Shown: piece after piece, positions 1-11,378 of the stretch | How positions within the stretch are numbered: the first letter of the stretch is position 1 | Layout of the letters: each line of letters opens with the position of its first letter | NCBI GenBank assembly: GCA_039619475.1 | Contig: CM077116.1 | Span: 36,343,183-36,407,182, forward strand | DNA from: Icerya purchasi | Taxonomy: Eukaryota; Arthropoda; Insecta; Hemiptera; Monophlebidae | Direction: 5' to 3' | Length of the DNA: 64,000 nt | The notes under the pieces: generated by a model | Told to the model about the DNA's origin: nothing | Databases searched by the model: none | The model's input: the letters and a program-made list of their open reading frames with translations, nothing else | Made by a program: the position numbers and the translations under genes

Positions 1-183
1 TTATTATGCATCGTAGATTCATAACTCTAGATTTTAGAAAGTCTGAATTAAAAAAAAATACTTTAAAAAGATTGTAATGACCCAAAAAATATAATAATTA
101 ATAGTTCTTCATAATTTTTTCAATGTATTATAAGTCCTGTTTTTTCAAACAGCGTTTATAAAGATTGAACTAAAGCTTGAATG

Positions 184-801
184 CAAGGCTTGAGAAGCTA
201 AATAAAAATTTTATTTATTTGATAATACTCTACGCTTATTTCACAAATTATAGAATAGAAGAAGCAGGTACTTGAACTAATGAATTTGTGAAATAAATGT
301 ACAGCACTGTCAAATAGATCAAATTTTCATTTAGTTTTTCAAGCTCCGTTTAAAAGCCAGTTAAAAGATAAAAGCTAAAAGAAAGCCAATAACATTTTAG
401 ATGTTATAAGCCTAATCCGAGAGTTGTATTGAAATTTTCATAAGCTAAAAGTTTAAAGCTGAGAGCTAATCATTTTTAGATGGCGTAAGTTTAATCCAAA
501 AGCCATATTTAAATTTCCATAACCTAAAAACCTAAAGCTTAAGCTATATTCAAAATTTAAACAGCTGAAAGACGAAAGCTTAAGGTATTTTTTTAAATTT
601 TTTGATTTTGCATTTTTGACATAATTATTCGCATAAGAAATTGTTTTGAAAAACTTTTATTATTGTGTGTAAAAAAAAAAGTTGAAGTTTCAATAATAAT
701 GCTTAATAGTTTGATGTATAGTAATTGGTAAATGACAAGGGCGTCGTCAGCCGATAGGCCAAGATGTTTAAGCCATATTATTATTCATCTTTCAAACCCT
801 G
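184..801. mobile_element. TIR element, copy 1
   Basis: This AT-rich non-coding element is marked by repeated AAGCTTAAGC-like units. Positions about 348-735 are an imperfect reverse complement of about 1735-2095. The left end (AAGGCTTGAGAAGC near 185) and the right end (TTTCAAACCCT near 791) resemble the termini of the copy at 1592-2098. A short stretch at 737-765 (GGGCGTCGTCAGCCGATAGG) matches the end of the hAT-like MITE at 3227, so a fragment of that family seems to sit inside this copy. No transposase is encoded, and the exact borders are uncertain. Confidence 0.55.
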
Positions 802-1591
802 ATCTTAAGCTTTTCTTTTTTTTTAAACAATACAAAGTTTGAAATTTTTGTAGCGTTATCTATTAGATCAGTTAGAAGCTTGGTGACGTCAAGGATCCAA
901 AAAGTGCTCTGCAAATCTTTTGAACGATAGACACCTCTGTAAAAATTTATATTTGCTATCAAAACTAATAACAATACTACATTTTGTTCATAGTTTTGTA
1001 TTTGCTGTGTTATGATAAAATTTATATAAAAACTATTCATGGTATTGTTGCTCATTACATAAAAATTTTATATTGATTATTATTTTAAACTAAATACAGA
1101 AGTTATTTTCATCATTTTTTCAAATTTAAAATAATCAACATATCATTAATTGATAAAATTTTAAAAGTGGTCCACTTTGTAGGATTTTTTTTTTTTTTGA
1201 GAACGATTTTATTTTGCAGCATATGTTTTCATTTTTTCCCTCCAGGAAGAAAATTAAAGTGATCAATTATTCCAAAAGTTAACAATTAAAAACAAATTTA
1301 GTTAAAGAAAGGAAAGTGTGAAAAAGGAATTTAAGGTATATTAAATGTATTATTTATTGCTTATTTTATTAGTTAACATTAAATTATCTAACCGGATGAA
1401 TCCACATCTATTCATTAGATGAACTTTTACATTTTTTATGTAAGTTTTATAATACTCAAAGCTAAATTTATATGTTTAAGCACATTAAAATTTTATGGTG
1501 TTTTATGCATTATATGGCAAATTTTAGTAATTGCATAATTAATAATTTGATTTTCACATTTAGATATAGCTACTACAGCTGACGTTGGTAC

Positions 1592-2098
1592 CAGGGCTTG
1601 AAAGCTGAATAATAATACGGCTTATGTCCTTGAAAAATACAGCTTATGCTTTCGGCTTTTGGCTGTTTAAATTTAAAATACAGCTTAAGCTTTCAGCTTT
1701 CGGCTTATGAAACGAATTTCAATAGAAGTTAAGTAAAATCGTTCACTAATTACTATGCATCAAACTATTAAGCATTATTATTGAAACTTCAACTTTCTTC
1801 TTTATGCACAAAAATAAAAGTTTTTAAAAACAATTTTATATGCGATTAATTATGTCAAAAATGCAAAATCAAAAAATTTAAATAAAAAGCTTAAGCTGAA
1901 TATAAAGCTTAATTTAGCTTTTTCAAAAATGCAGCTTAAGCTTTCGTCTTTCGGCTGTTTAAATTTTGAATATAGCTTAAACTTCAGGCTCTTACCTTAT
2001 GGAAATTTAAATATGGCTTTTGGATTAAGCTTATGACATCTAAATATGATTGGCTTTCAGCTTTTAGCTTTTGGCTTTCGGCTGGCTTTCAAACCCTT
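1592..2098. mobile_element. TIR element, copy 2 (inverted relative to copy 1)
   Basis: The termini CAGGGCTTGAAAGC (left) and GCTTTCAAACCCTT (right) are inverted repeats. The flanks carry a candidate short direct repeat, GGTAC, at 1587-1591 and 2099-2103. The body is AT-rich with repeated AGCTTAAGC/GCTTTCGGCTTT units and has no coding capacity, as in a MITE. It faces copy 1 across about 0.8 kb, so the pair could fold into a long stem. The CAGGG terminus is like hAT elements, but the duplication is not clearly 8 bp, so the superfamily is uncertain. Confidence 0.6.
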
Positions 2099-2104
2099 GG
2101 TACA

Positions 2105-3218
2105 GTATATGACAAAAATATGAGAACAGTAATTTTTTTTACTGATATTAATAATTTAATAATATTAATATTCATAATGTAATTTTTAAAACTTACTGAA
2201 CAACAATTAAAGTGTTTATCTTGCCGTTAGGTTGATTTTTCCATGAACGAGAATTATAAAATTGTAACATAAAGATAAAAGGAGTATCTGTAATAATTTG
2301 TATTTACTATTTTGTCATTTTATTGCATTCATGAATACTATTAATTGCATTTAATATTGTTTTTGTATATATTTTTTATATAACCTAATGGCGGGAAAAG
2401 ATAAACTACTCTCTCAAGAAGAAAGATGTTAAATTATGCCTTAAAAATAAACCGCATTGTCAAATTAAGAAATTGCTTGTCGATCCCTATCATAATTAAA
2501 ATTTAATTAAAATGGAAAAGAATCATAATTTTGAAAAATCCATAAAATGATCATATATATTGACTAACTATCAAAAAATAAAAATGTTACAAACAGCATT
2601 GAATTCTATGCTTTTGGCTCATAAAATAATGAATGAGTGTAACCTAAAAATGTTCAAATGTTCAAAAATTATTAAAAAAACATCAATTACTATTTTTATA
2701 CCGCCATTAAATAAACATAATAAAGTAACTAAACTAGACTTTACAAAAAAAAAAACAAACACTAATTGAATCAAATAAATCGAAACGAGTTTAATTTTCA
2801 AATAAAAAAAATCTGATTTTGACGGCCTAGAAAGTTATTTATTGTAATTTAATAAAGAATGAAAGCATAATGACAAACATTGGCACACCAAGTTGTTGGT
2901 CGGTGACGGGTCTGCCCCCCTCCCCCCCACCCCCACCCGTTAGGGAGAATAAATGGACACTATTAATAATGACCAAATTTGTTATCGGCAAAATTTTTGA
3001 CAGTAAAAATTAATATTTGATAAAAATATGAAGTGCTTTTAAATAATACATTTTTGACGTCCGGACTGCATTTTATAATTTTTCATTTTCCTATTAGATA
3101 ATCGCAATATATGAACAATAATAATATGTAAACATAAACAAAACTCAAAATAAATAAACCTCTAATAATTCCTGATATTTTGTCATTTTAGAATTTATCA
3201 AAATGTTGCAAAATAACG
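2105..3218. other. AT-rich non-coding stretch
   Basis: No gene is supported here. The only compositional anomaly is a C-run cluster at about 2915-2938, next to a GGTGACGGGTCTG motif. It may be the eroded end of a G-run-containing MITE like that at 3227, but no partner end was found. Confidence 0.4.
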
Positions 3219-3739
3219 GCTGCAATCAAGGGCGTCGCCAGCCGATAGGCCAAGGGGGGGCAAGATATGTTGCCAGCCGCCAGGGGGGGGGGCAAGATGA
3301 CAGAAAATGGATATGAGTTATAGGAAAAATAAAATTTATAAGTTGTAAAGGCTTAATATTTTATTAAACAAGAATAAAATCTTAATTAAAACATAATTTT
3401 CGTGGGTTTCTGGCAAATTATTCATGATTACGCGCCTATGAATGCTCATTATGGCCAGTTAATTAAAAAATTTCAATGCTTCAGGGGGGGGGCAGCTGCC
3501 CCCCGCCCCCCGCTGGCGACGCCCATGGCTGCAATGAAATATTAAACAGAAGAAAGAAGAGAGACCTGGGTGTACCAATGATGACAAGACAAATAAGAGA
3601 AGTAACTGTAATGATTTTATGTAAAACTGGTTACAAAAGGCGAAATGAGGTTATTTTTTTAGATGATGAAATAAACGACTGGAATGTAAACATCTTTCAA
3701 AAACCAAAAATCATATTTTCTGAGAATAGCAGAAAGTAA
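3203..3739 (+). pseudogene. Open frame of unknown function split by the hAT-like MITE
   Basis: With the MITE and one target repeat ignored, the left flank (ATG at 3203) and the right flank (from 3536 to the TAA ending at 3739) are in the same frame. Together they give about 80 codons without a stop. The product would be basic and hydrophilic, with a cluster like NRRKKRD near the join and an acidic FLDDEINDW stretch. A T-rich tract ending in TTTTAG lies just upstream at 3190, so this could also be a terminal exon with an acceptor. I do not recognise the protein. It may be a chance frame, an old gene fragment or part of another transposon. Confidence 0.3.
3227..3527. mobile_element. hAT-like MITE, 301 bp, with 8-bp TSD
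   Basis: The termini CAAGGGCGTCGCCAGC and the reverse complement of GCTGGCGACGCCCATG form inverted repeats. They are flanked by the perfect 8-bp direct repeat GCTGCAAT at 3219-3226 and 3528-3535, the duplication length of hAT transposons. Runs of G lie just inside both ends. There is no coding capacity. Another piece of this family lies at about 737. Insertion looks recent because the target duplication is intact. Its removal joins the flanks into one open frame (see 3203-3739). Confidence 0.85.
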
Positions 3740-4274
3740 TTTTATTTTGTGGTAGTATAATGCTCTAATTCATTCTGCTCATCTCATAAAGCTATAATTC
3801 TTGTAAATATTAGATTGACCTGCGCAATCTCCAGACTTATTTATTATTAAAAAAATGTCTGGGGATTTCTTGTTAAAGTAGTTCATAAAAATGGCAAAAA
3901 TATTTTTTAGTTTATAAGTTGAAACAATTAATTACAAATGTTTCGACTCAGTTTTCATAAAATATTACAAAGGAACTATATGACTTATTTCAAATAGAAC
4001 TTTTTTCACTGTTTACATACTGAATAAATAATTAATTAATAATCTGCTAAAAATAGAGCCATAATGTAAAATTTAATTTTTTATAAAAATATATAAATTA
4101 CACTTATAATTTTATCATGATAATTTGTTGTAAAAATTAATATGTTGCAATGTAAAACTTGAAACATTTAAAGAAAATTAAATATTTATGCGTAAATCAG
4201 ATTATAATGTAAGGTAAACTTAAAAATTAGCATAATTTTTATAAAATGTTGATACCTATACATTTGTGTAGCCC

Positions 4275-6350
4275 TTATTTTTCAAGGTTAACATTTTTAA
4301 TCTCCCAATCCGTAGTCTTGTTCTCTTATATGAAAAAATCATAGCGTTAAAATTTTAGCTAATTTGGTCAACTTTAAGACGTGCCGATATGGCTAAGAAG
4401 ATAACGCTAAAAGCACAAATCAGCGCGCGCGCGAAGGTACACTTCCGCTGGTTACTAGACAGAGTGGTTTAGCAGATGTTACGCAGTAAAACAGGAACTC
4501 TCATTACGGGCTTAAAACGTCGAGACTAGACTTGAAATATCATCATTTTTTTCTTAGCCTTCTTTCTCGGGTGAACAATTTTATTGATAAGAATAAAAAA
4601 ATCGTTGAAAACACATTTACAATTTGCCACAGAATAGACTAAGAAAGTGAAATATTAATGCCAGACATGAGCGTCGATTTTGTATTTTTTTCGATATTCC
4701 GCTTTCACTTGAAGTAGGTACTGTTTTTGATCTTCTTTTCGAGGGGTCAGTTTATTGTTGTATTGATCAATTAATTGTACGTCGCGTTCAGCTGCATCAT
4801 TAACCACTTTCATTTTGGAAAAGAATTCTCTACTTTTTAGATAATCTTCATGTTGCTATCATTCACTTGGACTTCTAAGAAGAAAATCGGTGTTAATGCG
4901 AAATCTCTCAAAAAAATTCTTGGTTAGCGAATTAACAAATTTATCTAGATCTCCTCGGCATAAATTTTCCACGTCAGAAAATTTAATCTGCAATCGGCTC
5001 ATGTTGTCATCTTCTGTTGCGTCGAGATCCAGGTTTTTGTGCATTCTTTCTTTCACCTCATTACTGAAATCGTTATCAAAGAAAGCGAAGCCAACTGCTT
5101 CCGAAGTTAGGTACCATTAATAACGAATAAATTGATTTACAGCCACTTTTGAAACTTATTCGTCTACTTTGTTTGTAAGAATTCAGTTTTTTTAGAAAAT
5201 TAAAATCTGAATTTGGTGCTTTTATAGTAACCGGAGCTGAAAACCACGCTTCCACATTAGTTGTCACAATAAAAATACAAATATCAGCTAAACCTTTCGC
5301 TCTTCTGAAATTTTCAGCTTAAATTCATAGCGAAATAAATAAATTTTCAAGGAGTATATGACCTTATGCACCTTGCGTGGTGCATGGCTCTGGGATATCG
5401 AAATGAAAAATTATTCGGAGTTTTTCCTAGAAATACTAAGCATAATTCTAAAAATTCTTGGTAATCGTCACGAGGCTGATGTGTAGCAAGTGTATACTGC
5501 AGGAATGTAATCAATTGCGATTTTCTGTCGTAGTTAAATACTGATCTCATTTCTTCTTCCATTAACGCTGAGTGAAAATTGTCTTTACTCATCTTTGACC
5601 ACTTGTTTTGGAATTCTTTAAAAATAGCAACATTTGGATTAGAAGTGCGAGGCATTTTCAGTTTGAAAACAGGTCTTACAATCATTTCAAACATATGGTG
5701 GCGACACGCCAAATGTAATAATTTGCGGTCGAGGAACCGCTCCAAGCGAACACAAGTCCCTCCTTTGTCACCAGTATTAACGGCAATTGTGTCAAAAGAA
5801 ATATACATTTAATAATACAGAAACGGGATTTTTTGGTTTTGGCCGAGTAAGCGTTCTTGACAAGGCAAAGCGACTGTTAAAAAGAACGATGTCTGAGAGA
5901 TCGTGAATTAACAACACTTCCGGAGAACATTTTCTACCTCGGACATAAACGATAGCGCTGCAAGTACCGAATCCGTATCAGTGTAAAGCACAAAACAATA
6001 TTCACACTTACAATTGCGCAATAAATAGGAATAAGCAACCAGAAAAAATCTGATCACTCTTTTCTTCGCCTCACTTATGCGGTAGAGAATCCTTATCATA
6101 CATTCAGAAGAGATATACAAATGACGATACTGATCAGAAATATTCCATCAGAACTATACTGCCTCGCTGGCACAAAGTAGTATACTGTAACGAGGGAAAG
6201 CAGTATTTGCGGTGCCCATGTACGCTCGTTTCACTGAAACGCTTTTCGGCACGTCTTCAAGTTGACCAGATGAGCTAAAATTTTAACGGTATGGTTTTTT
6301 CATATAAGAGAACAATTCTACCGGTTGGGAAACCTAATTTTTGAAAAAAA
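4275..6350 (-). mobile_element. Decayed DNA transposon with about 100-bp inverted ends
   Basis: Positions about 4276-4388 and 6248-6350 are inverted repeats of about 100 bp sharing blocks such as GTTCTCTTATATGAAAAAA, GTTAAAATTTTAGCT and GACGTGCCG. Between them the minus strand carries pieces of one protein (4859-5808), so this is a cut-and-paste element of about 2.08 kb. The superfamily is unresolved. The transposase resembles proteins repeated across arthropod genomes, and its CxxH motif fits the RNase H-fold transposase group. Target duplications were not identified with confidence. Confidence 0.75.
4859..5808 (-). pseudogene. Transposase remnant of the 4275-6350 element
   Basis: The best-preserved piece is 5347-5808, 153 codons from an ATG at 5808. 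It begins with FDTIAVNTG, a good candidate for a catalytic Asp at residue 6. It continues with LLHLACRHHMFE, in which C35 and H38 form the CxxH motif that follows the second Asp in many eukaryotic DDE transposases. Downstream pieces at 5076-5267 (AWFSAPVTIKAPNSDF) and 4859-5056 continue the same protein out of frame. The upstream part with the first catalytic Asp is not recognisable. Frameshifts and stops make it inactive. Family assignment is by pattern memory only. Confidence 0.6.
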
Positions 6351-6619
6351 AAAATCCGCCATCTATAACTAAGAGCCACTCTACTATACATCACTTATCT
6401 TTATTTGCAGAAGATACTTGGGACCTCTGTCCGTTACGAGTGATAGTTATTACGTTTTTTTCATTTTTCTCAGAAAAAATGTACTCTTTTGTATCAAAGA
6501 CGTAAAAGCCTTATACTCGAAAAGAACAAAAAAACGGTCTAGTTTTGGATTAAAACAGATTCGTTTCACTGGCTCCACAAAGAGGGACTACTTGTCACGA
6601 TCGCTTCGTCTTCTTTCTT

Positions 6620-7360
6620 GATGTTCTTCCTTTATAAACAAATTAATGACTGTCTTGTGTTCCATTGTTTTTATTTCCTCTAGTCGCCTCTTATTATTTA
6701 ATCATTTCCGACTCCATGAGTGCCCTTTCAGTAATTTGCTCCCTCCTTCTGATCACTCATCCGATTTAATCATTTTTCACATGCATTGTGTTATCTATTT
6801 TCTTTCTTCGCATTATTCCCCATCTGTGTTGATTTTCTGTCGATTCCTAGCCACATGGGAATTAAGGGTAATGGCGAATTCTTTGACTCAAATAGATACT
6901 TTTTCTCGCTTCTTCTTTTAAAAAATTCCTTCCTTTAAACTAGTTTCTTTAAGAAACAAAATTCCATCTTAAATTTTGCTGAGGTATTTACTCTTCCTTC
7001 TTTTATAATCAATGTTCAATTTATCCGTTCAATCTTATCTTTTTTCTGTTCCCTGGTTTCTTGAGTTTCTTTCGTTTTCTCGTTCCGTTGTTATATCTAT
7101 CATTAGCTTGCATTTTAACTATTCTCTATTATCATTTTCTCAGTTTCGATTTCCCCTGGTTTCCTCTCAAATTGCTCCCATCACCCAAATAAAACAGCAT
7201 CTGCGACATTGATCATATCTTCTTTGAATGTTCATCCTTCTTTATCGAGCGTTGTGAACCGGATTTTCATTTGTTGAAACTCAACCTCCTATTCCTTATT
7301 ACGCAGCTTACATTTTGTTTTTCCCTTTACCATCCGTCATTATTGCTTCCTTTATGCTGT
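6620..7360 (+). mobile_element. Family A LINE relic, RNase H and 3' part
   Basis: Broken frames read like the end of an I/jockey-group ORF2. Near 6820-6870 the translation follows the RNase H His block (IPSHMGIKGN), and from 7012 it follows the C-terminal region seen in the better copies at 23132 and 44571. Stops and shifts are frequent, so the copy is old. There is no clear poly-A tail. It lies 5' of the kinase gene, outside its introns. Confidence 0.55.
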
Positions 7361-7369
7361 CAATATCTA

Positions 7370-9590
7370 ACGGAATCGAAATTTAATTGACGACTCCTTT
7401 TTGTTTCTGGATCTAGATTCCTCACTGACCCTTTGGGAAAAAAAAAGATAAAGTTTAGTGCACAATAGTGCGCAAAAAAAGAAAGATCGTACAATGTATG
7501 CTACTGTGTCAGTATCATAGAATAGGGTTAGTGTCGTATAATTTGTTTTGTCGGTATTTTCCGAATTGTAATATAGCGAGGTATTTGGTTTTAGACGTAT
7601 TTGTATTTCTTCCCCTACGTTCAAACGTTTCCATATTCGATAATAATGGTTTTCCAGATCTTCAGTTATCTTCAGTTAACGGTTACACAGTGTTATTTAA
7701 AATTTTCCATGTAAAAATTATTTGCTTTGGAGGACTGAACCAGTTCCCTTCGCGTATCTTTCTGAAGGGTTTTCAACTCTTTTCAGTGTCCCATTATTAG
7801 AATGATTTTTCTCCGATCGTAAACGCCTTCTGCAAAATATTTTTCGTCATTTTATATCTACAGCTGGAGAATTTATCGCAGTTATTTTACCGATCTTAAT
7901 ACAGCTAAGAATGATATAAATTTCGCACACTTTAGATCACACCGTAGATACGCAGTCTCGTCGGACTGCCTGTGTTTCAGACTGCTTGGCGTTTCAGGAG
8001 TTACGTACCGAGGCAAGAAGCAGAAATCATTGGATACCAGCGGGGAGATTTCTTGTTACCAAAACATACGCCATGCGACCTAATACCGATCTGTGCATGA
8101 AGCTTGGAACACACAGGGTTTTTAATAGTACATGAGAAGATCATCGTCGCTGATGAAAATGCACAGAGGAGTAGTACATTTCATACGACCTGTTATGTCC
8201 CCTGAGGGCAGCATCTGGCACCGAATACATAAATGATACCCTCAGTCGATGTTACACCGGCAATCTGGTACAACCATTACCAGCAGCACGACGATCATCG
8301 ATTAGGAAAAGTCTTGCCTGCAACCAAATGAATTTGCTCAAGTACCGGTGGAACAAAAGCGCTACCATTAGTCTGCAACGAGGACATCCGAGCTGTCCAA
8401 TTTAATTTCAAGTCGACCTAGCCGACGCCGCTTGACTCCCTGCCAGCACCGCGCTCGGACGTCTTATAGAAGTGGCAGTATAGTTCCGAGAATAAGTAAA
8501 ATTACTGATCACGCTATTACGCCAATTTCATCGATTCCACTTATGCGAATAATAAAAAGTTCTTCTTTTCATTTATCGGGACGACGTTAATTTCCACGGT
8601 GTTCTTACTGTTCTTTCCTTAATAACTAATTATTCTGCCCGAAATAAACATTTTGTATTTTTAATTTTGCTCTTTCTTTCATACTCGTAGTGATTGCAGC
8701 GGATAACGGGACTGATCAATTAAACTGCCGACTCGGAAATTTATTTGATCTTAACTTTTACTATATATCAAAATCCGTGATATTGTTCTTCTTACCTCTC
8801 ATCGTTTTTTTTTGTTTTTTTTTAAAAGTTTATTCCCTCTTAACCTTAAATATAAATTCTAACGGTAAAGTAACGGACTGATTTATTTCCACGATTTATA
8901 GACTTTTTTGAATAAAAATCTTGGTCACAAGACAGTGGCTTACTACGACGGATTTAGTGTCTACGACTGCCTCCCTTTGCCGCTGATAAGCTAATAACCG
9001 GTTCATCGAAAGTATTATGTAGGAAATTCCATTAATTGCCCTTCTGGAGATCCGCGACGACATACATAATTAATTAAAAATGTATGAAATAGTAAACCTT
9101 TCTTCAGAGGCACAGACGCGGGTTACATCCTTTTACTTAGCTGTAAAAATAAGTAATTGAAAGTCGTTTTCGTCGGTAATGAAAATCGGTCACTTTTCCA
9201 TCCGCGACTAGACGTCCCATCAGACTAGTCTGAACCTTGCCCACTCGGGGTGGTAGCAAGCCAAGTAATTTGGCTTTAAAAGTTTATTATGAACTGTCCT
9301 CAATTGATGATTTTAGAATACACCGTTGCTAGTTGAAAAAAGACAAAAAAAAGTATTCCCCGGTTGACTAGCTGGCAATCGGAATTAAAAGTGAAATGAT
9401 CAATTTAATTTCTCTGACGTAACATCTAATTCGATAAATGGATTAAAATTTTTATAGACGAACAGCGCGACAAAATGTGGGTTGGGCGGTATAGAAAATC
9501 AATTTAATATAGAGAGACGATAGCTCTAGCTGGCATGATAGTGTTATTCCAATTTCTCGATAGGTAAAATAATTGACGTGTGACTACCAG
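7370..9590. other. Unique 5' flank without a recognised gene
   Basis: No frame here resembles a known protein. CpG density rises around 7900-8480 and again after 8930. A TGACGTAA bZIP-type site is at 9415-9422. Upstream exons of the kinase or a distal promoter could lie here, but nothing shows this directly. Confidence 0.35.
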
Positions 9591-10263
9591 CCGATATGTC
9601 GAACAGCACACATAGGCACACACGGTACCGCTATACAGATAGCAGCCGGCATGCCTCATTATCGTTGATACGTACATACGTCGCGCAACCGGCTTTACAC
9701 TGATTGCGCTTTGCTTCTTATATTAGCTATCTCGCCGTGTACGCGTTTCAGATTACCGTTCTTTATTAGCATCCCACTGCACTGGGGTGGGCTAGATTTT
9801 GACGTCAATGTAAGGGTTGCGCGCCACCGCGTGAACCCGTGCCCGTTCTGGAATCGGGTACGGTTCAGCGTTAGCCGTTCCTTGTGGAGGTATCCCTTTT
9901 GCTTCGTTGCTAGCTGCGCACACTGGCAAACGCGGGCAATATCTCCTCGTTCGCCGAGCGGTACCACCTGAACTTTATGTGGAATCGACTGGCTTCGGTC
10001 GGGTCAGTTGGCACAGTTAAAGTTTTAGTGCGAGCACAACAACTCGGCTGTAGCTGGCGTGCCAATGGCTTAGTAGCTACGTTCCATCGAGCTGCGCGTT
10101 GGTTTAATAAATTTGCCCAGGATGGTGTCAGTTTCTGCACGAAATTCCGTTTATCCAGCCGCGATGGTCAGTATCCGAAATCAGGTCGTGGGTCCGAAGA
10201 CCGCGTAGATATTCTTTTTTTCTAAGTATTCGTTTCTTCGATAATTCGGTGCAACATATCGAA
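9591..10263 (+). promoter_or_regulatory. Probable 5' UTR and proximal promoter of the SIK-like kinase
   Basis: The stretch is distinctly richer in GC and CpG than its surroundings and runs straight into the kinase start codon. It holds a perfect CRE palindrome at 9800-9807 and an initiator-like TCAGTT at 10004-10009. Frames of 76-90 codons on both strands overlap each other and resemble nothing, so they are taken as composition artefacts. No TATA box was recognised. The transcription start is not proven. Confidence 0.45.
9800..9807. promoter_or_regulatory. Perfect CRE palindrome TGACGTCA
   Basis: This 8-bp consensus for CREB/ATF dimers lies about 460 bp upstream of the kinase ATG and about 200 bp upstream of the initiator-like element. 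The site is seen directly. Its use is inferred from the known CREB/CRTC/SIK relationship. Confidence 0.5.
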
Positions 10264-10380
10264 ATGAGTGGCGAGTTCAATGTGCTGGACAGAATCGGCT
10301 TTTACACTATCGAACGACGCATTGGAAAAGGGAACTTCGGAGAGGTTAAACTGGCCAAACACAAAATAACTAAAAGCGAG
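10264..10380 (+). CDS. SIK-like Ser/Thr kinase, exon 1 (N-terminus and glycine loop)
   Basis: This exon encodes the first 39 residues of an AMPK-related protein kinase. The start is the ATG at 10264, with a purine at -3; a GTG 15 bp upstream in frame is ignored. After a short leader comes IGFYTIERRIGKGNF, then GEVKLAKHKITKSE. The glycine-rich ATP-binding loop GKGNFG is at residues 21-26. The exon ends GAG|GTAAAT, a good donor, in phase 0, and exon 2 continues directly into VAIK. The wording is closest to SIK2/QIK kinases, which phosphorylate CRTC co-activators and class IIa HDACs downstream of LKB1 and PKA. SIK2 members usually read GKGNFAVVKL, so GEV is a small departure. SIK3, MARK or a lineage-specific paralogue are less likely alternatives. 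Confidence 0.85.
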
Positions 10381-11348
10381 GTAAATTCCGTTAATTCTTC
10401 TTCTATTATTCCTAAACAAAATACACGCGCCGTAGAATATTTATTTATTTTAGCCACTAAGTGTCGAATTCGCGTAACCGTATCGATGCGATTACTTCAG
10501 AAATCTAACGTTTGTTTAGAAATAAGTTCGCTCAACAAGTTTGTTTTGTTTCACTTGCTTTTAATTTTATTTTATCGCCCTTTATTTTTCAAGATTTTGC
10601 CGCGAATATATTATAATACTCGACTCGTAAACAGTTGAATAGACAAAAAATGCAATTAATTACTACGCGAATGTAAATATGTAAATTTGCCGACTCGTCT
10701 CGATTACAGTGAAGCTTAATCACGGCATTAAATACGTATTACAGTTGAAAAAGCAGACACAGCCAGAAACATTCGGAATTTGTCTGTCCAATTGTAAACA
10801 CGGTAATTTCGCTACCTGTCCGACGACGAAAAAGCGAAATCGGTATCGGTCAATATAGTGAAAGATCTCTACATTCTGAATCAGTTTTTTTCTATATTTC
10901 GGATAATGTTCACTTTCTTTTTCAATTGCGCGCCTTATAATACAATTTACGTGCAAATACAGAATGATCAGTGGAAATATTAAAGTTAACATTTCGCAAA
11001 TATCATAACGTGTCAGGAAAACGATTAAAAAAAATACTATTTTTAAAACTAATAGGTGCGAAAATACATAATTTTATACGATAAACAATTCTGATCCAAC
11101 ATATAAATATTAAGAGTTTCGCATAAACAAAAAAAGAAAAGCACGCTGTTTTTAAATTTGCATAAATATTAATCATCTCTACGCATTCCTTCATAGCTTA
11201 CGATCAGAGAGATATCGTCTAGGTGAACAAACTAAAATTAATTACAAAACTGTATTATAAATTGAACTTGAAATCAATCGTTATTATTTACATTTTAACC
11301 GGATTCGCGGTAGTAAACAATTTTTAGGACTCGTTCATTTCTGATTAC

Positions 11349-11378
11349 ACTAATCCGGGGGGGGGGGGGGTTAGTGTA
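11349..11378. repeat. G14 run inside an 8-bp inverted repeat
   Basis: Fourteen consecutive G lie between TACACTAA (CC spacer) and TTAGTGTA, giving a small hairpin with a G-run in the loop. This may be the collapsed remains of a MITE whose ends carry such G-runs, or a slippage site. Confidence 0.5.

Noticed and set aside
5908..6120. 70-codon minus-strand frame near the right end of the DNA transposon
   Set aside because: It does not read like the expected N-terminal part of the transposase and shows no motif; probably chance.
9695..10225. Overlapping frames of 76-90 codons on both strands upstream of exon 1
   Set aside because: They mirror each other on opposite strands in a GC-richer block, resemble no protein, and sit where a 5' UTR or promoter is expected.
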